Shown here: in pieces, positions 41,401-49,635 of the stretch
How positions within the stretch are numbered: position 1 is the stretch's first letter
Layout: each line of letters starts with the position of its first letter
From: Marinobacter alexandrii
GTDB taxonomy: Bacteria; Bacteroidota; Bacteroidia; Cytophagales; Cyclobacteriaceae
Direction of reading: 5' to 3'
Assembly: GCA_039984955.1 (NCBI GenBank)
Contig: JBDWTN010000006.1
Location: forward strand, 186,001 to 250,000
Length of the DNA stretch: 64,000 nt
Notes under the pieces: model-generated
What the model was told of the DNA's origin: nothing
Seen by the model: only the letters and a program-made list of their open reading frames with translations
Database searches by the model: none
Made by a program: the position numbers and the translations under genes

Positions 41401-43845
41401 TTCCACATTTTTCCACGTATAGGTGAAGTCATAACTAAGGTTTCCATTGAGGCCAATAGTAATACTTTCTCCGGCAGTTGCTGACCATGAAGTGATGAAA
41501 GACTTGAAATTGTCTACACGTACAGTCCATGCTTGAGAAGCGCCATCTGCAGCTGTCACTGTATAGGTAACCGGGTTTACGAAAGACTGTGACTCTTCAC
41601 TCGCTGGGACACTGGTGGAACCGTCAAATAGTATGAAAAATGGAGTAAGTGCTGAACGATCCGCTCCTTTAGGTAGTAATACGTCAATTTCAAAATTGGC
41701 GGCATTAATAACCGTTGATCCAAATTGTCCAGCAATGGTGAAGTTCCGAATATCTATAGTACAAAACCTTTCATCTCCGGTAATGATCCAATTTTTATCA
41801 TTGGTTAACACATTTTTTGCTTCCTCTCCTTCACAGAAAAACAGGCTACTTGCTCCCAGGTTTACACCTTCCTGAACATCTTGCTGTGACCATGCGATTA
41901 ATAGAGCATCGTAATTCTCTATAGATAAGCCTGAGTTTTCCAGCATCCTTGACATGTTGGTGACATTGCTCACATTCCACCCGCTGAGATCTCCATTAAA
42001 ATTGGTCGCATCCGTAAACATTCGGTTCATATTAGTGACACTACTTACATTCCATCCACTTATATCACTATTGAATAGTGATGCCCGTTGAAACATTGAA
42101 ACCATATTCGTGACATTACTGACGTCCCACAAACTCAGATCTGGGCTATAAGTGATCTCAACAAACATTTGATTCATGTCTGTGACATTACTGACGTCCC
42201 ATGCACTAAGGTCGGAATTAAATGATACAGATTGAAAGAACATAAACGCCATGTTGGTGGCACTACTGACATTCCAGCCACTCAAGTCTGAGTTGAATAG
42301 TGGTGCCCGTGAAAACATGCCAGACATGTTCTGAACGTTGCTCACATCCCATCTACTGAGGTCTGTACTAAAATTGACTGCATCTCTAAATGCAACGAAC
42401 ATATTGGTGACTTGTGTTAAGTTAGGAACATCCGTAGCACTGAAACCTGTACCTGGCCAACCTTCAAAACTTTCTTCAAAGCTTCCCCAAACAATATTCC
42501 CCCACTGTACTACGTCCAGTAATTGATCTTTTGGATAGTCTCTGAAGTGAGGAAAAGCTCCGCTGATCGATAAGGTATACGTACCTGCGGCTGAAAAAAC
42601 AGTGGTAAAATCACCATCTAATGATGTGTGTGTACCTGATGCTGTAATTCTTCCATTGACATCTCGCCATTCATAGTTAAAGTTGTACGCAAAGTCAGGG
42701 TTTAGTGGGATAATGAGCGCTTGTCCTGCTATAAGAGACCACTCCGTGACAAACTCATCGCAGAACGGGATCTTCCCTGCATCGTTAATGATCCAGCCAT
42801 GGTCATTGATCAATCGCTCTCTTGCTTCTGCCCCTGAGCAAAACTTAATATCTGGAGCCTCTAAAAGAACATTTTCTTGAAGGATCTCTAATGCAGCCCA
42901 ACCGATTAGTATCTGGTCATAGTTTGCGGAAGAAAGTCCGGAATTACTAAAAAGTCCTTTCATCAATTCCACATTGCTGACTTTCCAGTTGCTAAGGTTC
43001 TGATTAAAGCTACTCGCTCCGGAAAACAAACCACCCATGCTAGTAACATTTTCAACATTCCAGTTGCTGATGGCTCCATTGAAATTGCCTGTATTTCTAA
43101 AAACTCGTCTCATGTCGGTGACGCTACTGACATCCCAGTTGCTAAGATCTTGATTGAAAGTACCTGCTCCCTCAAACATACGAAGCAAGGTGGTCACATT
43201 TTTGACATTCCAGTCATTGATAGGGGTATTAAAGGAGCTGGTATTTTCGAACATCTGTGACATGTCCGTCACTCTGCTTACATCCCAGGAGCTTATGTTT
43301 TGATTGAATTTGGACGCTTTTCTGAACATACTGTTCATGTCGGCGACATTCTTTACATCCCAATCACTTAGGTCACTATTGAATGAAGTGGCGTTTGCAA
43401 ACATGCTGCTCATATCCGTTACTTGCGTTAGGTCCGGAGCATCTGTTGCACTAAACATTTCTCCAGGCCATTCACTAAAACTTCCCTCAAAGCTTTCCCA
43501 TTGGATGTCTCCCCAATTGAGTACATCTAGTAATTGATTTTTGGGATAGTTGAACAGATGTGAAAAAATACCACTGATCGAAAGGGTGTAAGTACCAGCC
43601 GTTGACAGTGTTGTGGTGAAATCCCCGTCTAATTTGGTGTGCACCCCAGATGCAACGGTGGAATCATTGGCATCTTTCCATTCGAAGGTAAAGTCATATC
43701 TGCGAGTCCTATTGAGTTGGATGGTTATATCCTGTCCATCAGATGAGGTGGACCACTCGGTGATAAAAGGGTTTGATTCTTGTGCACGCAGTGGCAACAA
43801 CGAAATGCAACCCAAGAAAAAAATGAATAGATATTTCTTATTCAT
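38476..43845 (-). CDS. Giant BspA/DUF285-repeat surface protein with T9SS sorting domain (1789 aa)
   Basis: Signal peptide MNKKYLFIFFLGCISLLPLRA. Four modules follow. Each has a PKD-like domain of about 100 aa (pattern FITEWS, YDF.Y.WKD, HTS.DGDFTT, YTL.I.G.FPHF, LLDV..WGDI.W.SF), then BspA repeats ([16 protein letters not shown]), then a cap (YDKILIGWA, FC.G..AR..L, GW.I.D.G). I count about 6, 6, 3 and 17 repeats. One DUF5018-like domain (IRNFTIAGQFGSTVINAANF) sits between modules 2 and 3. The C terminus is a type-A T9SS sorting domain (LLIYPNPTSDVLSIQS ... RVKRIIKPE). The protein is exported and attached or released by type IX secretion. BspA-like proteins commonly bind host or matrix proteins; the partner here is unknown. 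Module 4 closely resembles the 806-aa neighbour. Confidence 0.93.
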   Translation of the reverse strand: MNKKYLFIFFLGCISLLPLRAQESNPFITEWSTSSDGQDITIQLNRTRRYDFTFEWKDANDSTVASGVHTKLDGDFTTTLSTAGTYTLSISGIFSHLFNYPKNQLLDVLNWGDIQWESFEGSFSEWPGEMFSATDAPDLTQVTDMSSMFANATSFNSDLSDWDVKNVADMNSMFRKASKFNQNISSWDVSRVTDMSQMFENTSSFNTPINDWNVKNVTTLLRMFEGAGTFNQDLSNWDVSSVTDMRRVFRNTGNFNGAISNWNVENVTSMGGLFSGASSFNQNLSNWKVSNVELMKGLFSNSGLSSANYDQILIGWAALEILQENVLLEAPDIKFCSGAEARERLINDHGWIINDAGKIPFCDEFVTEWSLIAGQALIIPLNPDFAYNFNYEWRDVNGRITASGTHTSLDGDFTTVFSAAGTYTLSISGAFPHFRDYPKDQLLDVVQWGNIVWGSFEESFEGWPGTGFSATDVPNLTQVTNMFVAFRDAVNFSTDLSRWDVSNVQNMSGMFSRAPLFNSDLSGWNVSSATNMAFMFFQSVSFNSDLSAWDVSNVTDMNQMFVEITYSPDLSLWDVSNVTNMVSMFQRASLFNSDISGWNVSSVTNMNRMFTDATNFNGDLSGWNVSNVTNMSRMLENSGLSIENYDALLIAWSQQDVQEGVNLGASSLFFCEGEEAKNVLTNDKNWIITGDERFCTIDIRNFTIAGQFGSTVINAANFEIDVLLPKGADRSALTPFFILFDGSTSVPASEESQSFVNPVTYTVTAADGASQAWTVRVDNFKSFITSWSATAGESITIGLNGNLSYDFTYTWKNVEGAELTSGTHTSADGAFVTDFIETGEFTLEVEGAFPHFQDYPKDQLLDVKQWGDVVWESFKESFRSWGGEKFTAKDVPDLNQVTDFFGLFQGASSFNGDLSGWDVSNVTNMERTFRFALAFNQDISGWNTTNVTTMNRMFVNANVFNQDISGWDISSVGNMSNMLNGSGITTDTYDKILIGWSQQEVRSGVIFGASGRSYCEAGAARTVLDDNFGWSITDAGKFPFCNEFITEWSISREQEITIEINSAFDYDFEYEWKDASGITTASGAHKLSDGDFTTAFSAAGSYTLAIRGAFPHFRYDHANNQDLVDVLNWGDIPWENFAGSFYLWSGESFSATDVPDLSRTTNLFLTFAGATNFNGDLSNWDVSNITNMSGTFGDATSYNNNGKDLHSWDVSNVTNMSSLFAGASSFNRRIDAWEVSNVTNMSSMFEGATAYNNDGIDLRPWNVSNVTDMGSMFKDATSFNRRVDQWNVSNVQDMSSMFAGASKFNRNVDSWNAAKVTDMSSMFEGARSFNNNSLELTDWNVSKVTNMSRMFFGATSFNVKVKKWDVSKVTDMSHMFAGATTFNRSLKKWNVRKVTNMSSMFEGASDFNGNFDNLNDWDVSSVTNMSSMFKNATSFDQEINAWDVSKVTNMSSMFENATSFNEKLKAWDVNKVTDMSHMFRGIISFNRNIKLWDVSNVTNMSGMFRNADNFSSDLNDWDVSNVTDMSDMFRSIGVMSMRIDEWDVRNVTNMRSMFEGVEIRHKTDVRNWEVSSLKNMSRIFHGTTFVANIYDLDVFDQDLSNWDVSGLEAGAGTGADEAFNFSNISRTNYDKLLIGWAAQENLNAGVLLGARTVEFCSGADAREQLISEYGWIIDDGGRRGSCNSSRSSETQNASARTAEETATEETLEVEDELAEASLLIYPNPTSDVLSIQSAEAVSIYLTDLAGKTIISEVTGKNLKLDMSTVKSGTYLLYIQDGAELRVKRIIKPE

Positions 43846-43945
43846 CGCTGATAATATTTAGTTTAAAAAATAATTGAGATATAAGGTGAATAAATCCACC
43901 TGCCCTGAAGGGTGACATGCACCTTTCAGGGGTAGATAAATAGTT
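43846..43945 (-). repeat. Duplicated BspA upstream region, copy 1
   Basis: The sequence upstream of the 1789-aa gene (GCTGATAATATTTAGTTTAA, then GAGATATAAGGTGAATAAAT and CCACCTGC) recurs at 46382-46460 upstream of the 806-aa gene, nearly unchanged. A hairpin CCCTGAAGGGTG / CACCTTTCAGGG lies at about 43908-43937, so the copy may also terminate the 806-aa transcript. Confidence 0.8.
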
Positions 43946-43960
43946 TGATAGATGATTCGC

Positions 43961-46381
43961 CTATTCAGGTTTAATGATTCTCTTAACTCGTAGCTCTGCT
44001 CCGTCTTGAATGTAGAGCAGGTACGTTCCTGATTTGGTAGTGCTCATGTCTAGCTTCAGGTTCTTGCCTTTTACTTCTGAAATGATGGTCTTACCCGCAA
44101 GGTCTGTGAGGTAAATACTGACTTTTTCGGATGATCGAACGGACAAGACATCTGTGGTAGGGTTTGGATACACCAATAAGTATGCTGCATCGGCTACTTC
44201 ATCTTCTACCTCAAGGGTCTTCTCCACCTTATCTGTCTCTTCTGTTATTCTTGCGCTAGCATTTTGGGTTTCAGAAGATCTGCTGGAATTGCATGACCCC
44301 TTGATCCCCCCATCCGTAATGATCCAACCATATTCATTGACCAATTTCTCTCGCGCATCAGCTCCAGAGCAGTAGGTTAGATCTTTAGCTCCTAGAGGTA
44401 CACCTTCGTTTAGGTTTTTGAGGGATGCCCAGGCAATTAGCAGGTTGTTGTATTTGATATCGTCCAGGTCAGAATCATCAAACATATTACTCATGTCTGC
44501 CACGTTACGCACGTCCCATTTAGTCAAGTCTCTGCTGAATCGTACAGCACCGTTAAACGTGTTGCTCATATCTGTTACATTACTAACATCCCAATCGTTT
44601 ACTTTAACATTAAACTGGGTAATGGAAAACATAAAACTCATATTGGTGACCTTACTTACATTCCAGTCATTCAAATTATTGCCTATATGAATTCCCTGTA
44701 CTATGGTCCCGCCATTAAGGAACTTTTGGGCAAATAAAAACATCCCGCTCATGTCTCTTACTTGACTTACATTCCAGGCACTTAGGTCTTTATTGAATCT
44801 CTCAGTCAAAGCAAACATGTTACTCATGTCCGTAACATTACGCACGTTCCAATCTTTTATCTTTTTATTGAAAAGGCTAGCTGATTCGAACATGCTACTC
44901 ATGTTGGTCACTTTGCTTACGTTCCATGTGTTTAGGTTAGAACCGCCACCGTTGAATTCGGATGCGCCCTTAAACATGGCACTCATATTGGTGACTTTGC
45001 TTACATTCCAGTTTTTGAGATTGCGATCGAAAGAGAAGGCTCCAGCAAACATGTTACTCATATCGGTAACCTTACCGACATTCCAATTCTTCACTTTCTG
45101 ATTGAATGAGGAGGCTCCAGCAAACATGCGACTCATATTGGTAACCTTACTTACATTCCAGTCCTTTAAGTTGCCGTTATCATTATTACTATACGGGTTA
45201 TCCTCATTATTGAACGAAGTAGCTCCTTCAAACATACTGCTCATATCGGTGACTTTTGCCGCATTCCAGGAGCCAATATTTCTGTTGAATTTGGATGCCC
45301 CAGCAAACATGCTACTCATATCTTTGACATTGCTCACATTCCACGTGTTTATCTTTCTGTTGAACGAGGACGCCCCTGCAAACATATGACTCATGTCCGT
45401 TACACTGCTTACATTCCATGATTTCAGGTCATGACCATCATTATTATATGCAGTAGCCTCTTCAAACATGCTACTCATGTTGACGACATTACTGACTTTC
45501 CATTCACTTATATCTTGATTGAAAGAAGTGGCTCCCTCAAACATGCTACTCATATCAGTGACGTTATGGACATTCCATTTATTTAGGTTGTAGTCGTTAT
45601 TATTAAATGCAGTGGCTCCTTTGAACATCTTATTCATGCTGGTGACTTGACTTACATCCCAGTCACCTAGCAGACGATTGAAAGAAGTTGCTTCTTCAAA
45701 CATGCTACTCATATCCTTGACATTGCTCACGTCCCAGGTGTCTATCCTTCTATTGAACGAGAACGCTCCAGCAAATAGGTAGCTCATGTTTGTTACGTTG
45801 CTTACGTCCCATGTGAATAGGTCAGCCCCGTTATTATCGTATGACTCGGCACCTATAAATGTGCCATACATGTTGGTGATGTTACTAACGTCCCAATGAC
45901 TTAAGTCGCCATTAAAGTTGGTAGCGTCAGCAAATGTCAAAAACATATCTGTCGTCATACTTAGGTCAGGTGCATCCGTGGCACTAAATGATTCTCCTTT
46001 CCATAAAAAGAAGCTTAGTGCAAAATTCTTCCATTCAATATCTCCCCAATTGAGTACATCTACTAATTGTTTTTTATTGTGATCGCATCTAAAGTATGGG
46101 AAAATTCCACTGATAGCTAACGTGTACGTGTCAGCTGTTGGAAGTGTCGTGGTAAAATCTCCTCCTGCCGAGGTGTGTACACCAGATGTTAAGATGGAAT
46201 CATTGGCACCTTTCCATTCATAACTGAAGTCATAGTCATAATCTGTAAACAGTTGGATGGTGACCTCTTCTCCATCAGATAAAGTGATCCACTCGGTGAT
46301 AAAAGGGTTTGATTCTTGTGCACGCAGGGGCAGCAACGAAATGCAACCCAAGAAAAAAGTGAATAGATATTTCTTATCCAT
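43961..46381 (-). CDS. BspA/DUF285-repeat surface protein with T9SS sorting domain (806 aa)
   Basis: The signal peptide is almost identical to that of the 1789-aa protein (MDKKYLFTFFLGCISLLPLR). One PKD-like domain (about 25-140) is followed by about 18 BspA repeats of 21-35 residues, with several repeats lengthened by Asn/Asp/Gly insertions such as NNEDNPYSNNDNGNLKDWNV. A cap (YNNLLIAWASLKNLNEGVPL, YCSGADAREKLVNEYGWIIT), a Ser/Glu linker and the T9SS sorting domain (LLVYPNPTTDVLSVRS ... RVKRIIKPE) end it. The last about 75 codons are nearly the same at DNA level as in the 1789-aa gene. It is a recent paralogue with its own copy of the upstream region. Surface adhesion is the likely role. Confidence 0.93.
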   Translation of the reverse strand: MDKKYLFTFFLGCISLLPLRAQESNPFITEWITLSDGEEVTIQLFTDYDYDFSYEWKGANDSILTSGVHTSAGGDFTTTLPTADTYTLAISGIFPYFRCDHNKKQLVDVLNWGDIEWKNFALSFFLWKGESFSATDAPDLSMTTDMFLTFADATNFNGDLSHWDVSNITNMYGTFIGAESYDNNGADLFTWDVSNVTNMSYLFAGAFSFNRRIDTWDVSNVKDMSSMFEEATSFNRLLGDWDVSQVTSMNKMFKGATAFNNNDYNLNKWNVHNVTDMSSMFEGATSFNQDISEWKVSNVVNMSSMFEEATAYNNDGHDLKSWNVSSVTDMSHMFAGASSFNRKINTWNVSNVKDMSSMFAGASKFNRNIGSWNAAKVTDMSSMFEGATSFNNEDNPYSNNDNGNLKDWNVSKVTNMSRMFAGASSFNQKVKNWNVGKVTDMSNMFAGAFSFDRNLKNWNVSKVTNMSAMFKGASEFNGGGSNLNTWNVSKVTNMSSMFESASLFNKKIKDWNVRNVTDMSNMFALTERFNKDLSAWNVSQVRDMSGMFLFAQKFLNGGTIVQGIHIGNNLNDWNVSKVTNMSFMFSITQFNVKVNDWDVSNVTDMSNTFNGAVRFSRDLTKWDVRNVADMSNMFDDSDLDDIKYNNLLIAWASLKNLNEGVPLGAKDLTYCSGADAREKLVNEYGWIITDGGIKGSCNSSRSSETQNASARITEETDKVEKTLEVEDEVADAAYLLVYPNPTTDVLSVRSSEKVSIYLTDLAGKTIISEVKGKNLKLDMSTTKSGTYLLYIQDGAELRVKRIIKPE

Positions 46382-46460
46382 AGCTGATAATATTTAGTTT
46401 AAAAAAAGTTGAGATATAAGGTGAATAAATCCACCTGCTCTGGAGGGTGACATGCACCAT
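46382..46460 (-). repeat. Duplicated BspA upstream region, copy 2
   Basis: It matches 43846-43930 (see that entry) and lies directly upstream of the 806-aa gene. The remainder of the 46382-46736 gap holds the inverted-repeat element at 46513-46722 and no gene. Confidence 0.8.
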
Positions 46461-46512
46461 GGGGCAGATGGATTTTAACCCGGATAATGTGGGTTTATTA
46501 AAAAAATCTGGT

Positions 46513-46722
46513 AACCTGAAACTCGATTTTAAAACTTATTAAAACCCTCCAAATTCTTGTCTTTTCGACGTTAGGAGAAATATTTATATTGTTTTAGCTG
46601 ATACTTAAATGTTTAAATCGGTTCTTACATGAAAAAAGAAATCTCAATTCTTCGATTTGACCGGGTCACGTTGACAAAAATTTGGAGGTCTGTTTTCAAA
46701 AAAATAAATCGAGTTTCAGGTT
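46513..46722. repeat. 210-bp element with long interrupted terminal inverted repeats (MITE-like)
   Basis: AACCTGAAACTCGATTT at 46513-46529 is the exact inverse of 46706-46722. A second inner pair, CCTCCAAATTCTTGTC (46546-46561) and GACAAAAATTTGGAGG (46673-46688), matches at 15 of 16 positions. No coding capacity and no clear target-site duplication are seen. It could be a miniature transposable element or a large cruciform/regulatory structure between two BspA genes. Confidence 0.6.
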
Positions 46723-46736
46723 TGTAGGCTACTTGC

Positions 46737-49040
46737 CTATTCTGGTTTAATGATTCTTCTCACCTCTACCTCTGCATCGTCTTGAATGTAGAGCAGATAC
46801 GTTCCTGATTTGACAGTGCTCATGTCTAGGGTTAGGTTCTTGCCTTTTACTTCTGAAATAATGGTCTTACCCGCAAGATCTGTGAGATAAATACTCACCG
46901 CTTCGGCAGATTGGACTGACAAAACATCTGAGGTAGGGTTTGGATACACCAATAAGTATGCTGCATCAGCAACTTCACCTTCTACCTCGAGGGTCTCTAC
47001 CGTATCTGTCTCTTCTGCTATTCTTGCGTTAGTGCTGGAATTGCATGACCCGCTGATTCCTCCATCGTCAATCCTCCAACCAAACTCATTGATGAGCTTG
47101 CTACGGGCTTCAGCTCCTGCACAAAACTTATGCTCTGTAGGGCCAAAGCTCACACCATTTTGTAAGACATCTAATTCTGCCCAGCCAATGAGTAACTGAT
47201 TATAAAACTGGAAATCTTCAGTTTGTTCAAGCATCTGGGACATATTTGTAACACTACTCACGTCCCATTTACTTATGTTATTGTTAAATTTTCTGGCGCC
47301 AAAAAACATACTGCTCATGTCACTTACTTTACTGACATCCCAGTTTTTCAGACTTTCATCTTTTCCTTTAAAGTCAACTGCCTGAGCAAACATGCTTCGC
47401 ATATTTATAACACTTCTTACTTCCCATTCGCTTAGATTCTTATTAAAATCAGTCGCTAACTCAAACATGCCTCCCATGTCTGTTACATTACTTACATCCC
47501 AGTCTTCTATTTTGGCATTAAAATCAGTGGATCTGAACATATTAGACATATCGGTTACATTACTGACATCCCATTCATTCAGGCTATTGGGGTTAATATC
47601 TATGATCCCAAGTCCAGTATCCCCTGTATTGAAAAAGAAGGCCTCTCTGAACATACTGGACATATTGGTAACATTACTTACATCCCAACGTGCTAAATTA
47701 CGATTGAAGTTTCTTGCCAAATAGAACATACCGCTCATATTGGTCACACGGCCAACATCCCAATCATTTAATTTTTGATTGAATTTGGAGGCAAGAGCAA
47801 ACATATTACTCATATTAGTTACTTTACTTACGTCCCACCTATTGAGCTTTTTGCCAGTACCTCTGAACTCTCCTGTGCCACCGGCGTTGAATTTGGATGC
47901 ACCGAAGAACATGTGGTTCATATCTATCACATTTCCCACATCCCAACCTTTTATTCTTCTATTGAAACTCGTTGCATGTTCGAACATATGACTCATATCT
48001 GTGACTTTGCTCACATCCCAATTGTTCAGATTGTCACCGCCCCCATTGAAATCATAGGCGTTATAAAACATGTTATTCATATTTGTGACCTTGCCAACAT
48101 CCCAGTTACTGATGTCTTGATCGAATTTTTGAGCGTTTCTAAACATGCGACTCATATCTGTGACTCTATCTACATCCCAGCCCTTTACTTTTTGGTCAAA
48201 TGAAGTGGCTCCTTCAAACATGCTACTCATATTCCTGACCCTACTTACATTCCAGTCATTGAGGTCGTTACCGTATCCATCGAAATTAGAAGCACCTTCA
48301 AACATGCTACTCATATCTGTAACCCTGCTGACATCCCAGTCGGTTAGATTTCCATCAAAAGCTGTAGCGCCTTTGAACATGCTACTCATATCGGTGACCC
48401 TTCGCACATCCCAACCAGACAAGCGTTTTGCAAAAGAGGTGGCATCTTCAAACATGTGACTCATATTCGTCACCCTACCTACATCCCAAACGACCATGTT
48501 TTGGTTGAATTTGGCCGCTTCCTTGAACATACTGTTCATATTTCTAACATTACTAAAGTCCCAGTGGCTTAAATCACCATTAAAATTCCTTGCAGACTCA
48601 AACATGCTACTCATATCTGTAGCTTGTGAGAGATTGGGAGCATCTTGAGCGCTAAAGGTTGCTCCATTCCACCCTCTGAAACTACCAGCGAAACTCTCCC
48701 AAGCGATATCTCCCCAGTTTATCACATCCAATAATGCAATTTCTCGGTAGTCAAACAAGTGAGGGAAAGCCCCACTGATCAATAAGGTGTGAGAGCCTCC
48801 TCTTGATACTCTTGTGATAAAATCCCCATCTGATGAGGTGTGCCTACCCGATTCAACCACATCACCATTCTCATTTTTCCACACATAACTAAAGTTGTAA
48901 TTGAGGTTTGGGTTTAGTTCAATCGTCAAGCTGCTTATTATTCTCCATTCGGTAATAAAAGGGTTTGATTCTTGTGCATAAATCAGTGTACTACCCAAAA
49001 GTATGAGGGAATACAAAATAATCGTTAGGTAATTTTTCAT
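46737..49040 (-). CDS. BspA/DUF285-repeat surface protein with T9SS sorting domain (767 aa)
   Basis: The signal peptide (MKNYLTIILYSLILLGSTLIYA) differs from the other paralogues. One PKD-like domain (NPFITEWRIISSLTIELNPN to about residue 130) is followed by about 17 BspA repeats (FN.NL..WDVSNVTNMSSMF), a cap (YNQLLIGWAELDVLQNGVSF, FCAGAEARSKLINEFGW) and the T9SS domain (LLVYPNPTSDVLSVQS ... VEVRRIIKPE). The repeats prefer DVGRVT/DVSRVT forms, so they diverged from the 806-aa copy, while the sorting domain is nearly identical, suggesting gene conversion of the 3' end. It is probably transcribed on its own: 355 bp follow, with the inverted-repeat element, and about 600 bp precede it. Confidence 0.93.
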   Translation of the reverse strand: MKNYLTIILYSLILLGSTLIYAQESNPFITEWRIISSLTIELNPNLNYNFSYVWKNENGDVVESGRHTSSDGDFITRVSRGGSHTLLISGAFPHLFDYREIALLDVINWGDIAWESFAGSFRGWNGATFSAQDAPNLSQATDMSSMFESARNFNGDLSHWDFSNVRNMNSMFKEAAKFNQNMVVWDVGRVTNMSHMFEDATSFAKRLSGWDVRRVTDMSSMFKGATAFDGNLTDWDVSRVTDMSSMFEGASNFDGYGNDLNDWNVSRVRNMSSMFEGATSFDQKVKGWDVDRVTDMSRMFRNAQKFDQDISNWDVGKVTNMNNMFYNAYDFNGGGDNLNNWDVSKVTDMSHMFEHATSFNRRIKGWDVGNVIDMNHMFFGASKFNAGGTGEFRGTGKKLNRWDVSKVTNMSNMFALASKFNQKLNDWDVGRVTNMSGMFYLARNFNRNLARWDVSNVTNMSSMFREAFFFNTGDTGLGIIDINPNSLNEWDVSNVTDMSNMFRSTDFNAKIEDWDVSNVTDMGGMFELATDFNKNLSEWEVRSVINMRSMFAQAVDFKGKDESLKNWDVSKVSDMSSMFFGARKFNNNISKWDVSSVTNMSQMLEQTEDFQFYNQLLIGWAELDVLQNGVSFGPTEHKFCAGAEARSKLINEFGWRIDDGGISGSCNSSTNARIAEETDTVETLEVEGEVADAAYLLVYPNPTSDVLSVQSAEAVSIYLTDLAGKTIISEVKGKNLTLDMSTVKSGTYLLYIQDDAEVEVRRIIKPE

Positions 49041-49635
49041 AATTATAATTTGTCCATAGTTGTAAATTCTTAAGTCGTCATCGTTTCCGATTTAAGTCCC
49101 TAAAAGGGGTTGTTTTATGATCAAGGAATGACCTTATTTGAGTTCCAAATTATTGGCATCCAAGTAAAATTTTAACACAGTAATTATGTTCGGTTTTGAC
49201 TCTCTGAAGACTTTTTTGTAGCAAATCAAAAAGTGTCTTCTCCCCAAGTAGACTGCATTTCATTGCCATTTCAGCCTTCCTTTTTTTCTTGACAAAAAAA
49301 GGAATCGCAACGGCGAACCGTCAAAAAACTCAACAGGAACGCCTGCCCGGAAATTTGAAAGCTGCCTCCACAGTAGCCTTCCCGCGCCCGCCAAACTTTC
49401 ATTCCCGCCCTCCTACATGCAATAAGGTCGGAGATATTTAGTTGGATTTTAATCATTTTCATATAGGTAATTGCCAAGATCAAAAAGTGTGTCTGTCGTC
49501 CTTTGTTATCACTTTTGACAATAAGGGACAATGAAAGGGGACTGATAACAGCCCCCTAGCTGCATTCCGCCTTAGTGAAATGCTTCCTTAGTTGCTTTTT
49601 AGCTGTTGGCAATTGGCCTTTGGCTATTTTGCTTT
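49041..49635. other. Intergenic region with a strong T/A hairpin; no convincing gene
   Basis: This 595-bp gap separates the 767- and 1710-aa genes. A perfect 11-bp hairpin TTCCTTTTTTT / AAAAAAAGGAA lies at 49277-49304, followed by a GC-richer block (49305-49440). An 86-codon reading frame on the minus strand (49271-49531) is rich in Cys/Arg and looks non-coding. The block may be a dispersed repeat. A terminator-like hairpin is at 49536-49557. Confidence 0.5.
49536..49557 (-). terminator. Terminator-like hairpin after the 1710-aa gene
   Basis: AGGGG / CCCCT arms around ACTGATAACAGC, followed on the minus strand by TTTCATTG, about 80-100 bp after the stop at 49636. The stem is short, so this is tentative. 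Confidence 0.35.

Noticed and set aside
39000-48500. CRISPR-like regular repeats
   Set aside because: The repeats are coding, degenerate and about 63-105 bp in period, encode DUF285 units, and have no unique spacers and no cas genes nearby.
49271-49531. 86-codon minus-strand ORF in the gap before the 1710-aa gene's 3' end
   Set aside because: It runs through a perfect T/A hairpin, is Cys/Arg-rich and has no recognisable domain. I treat it as non-coding, possibly a dispersed repeat.
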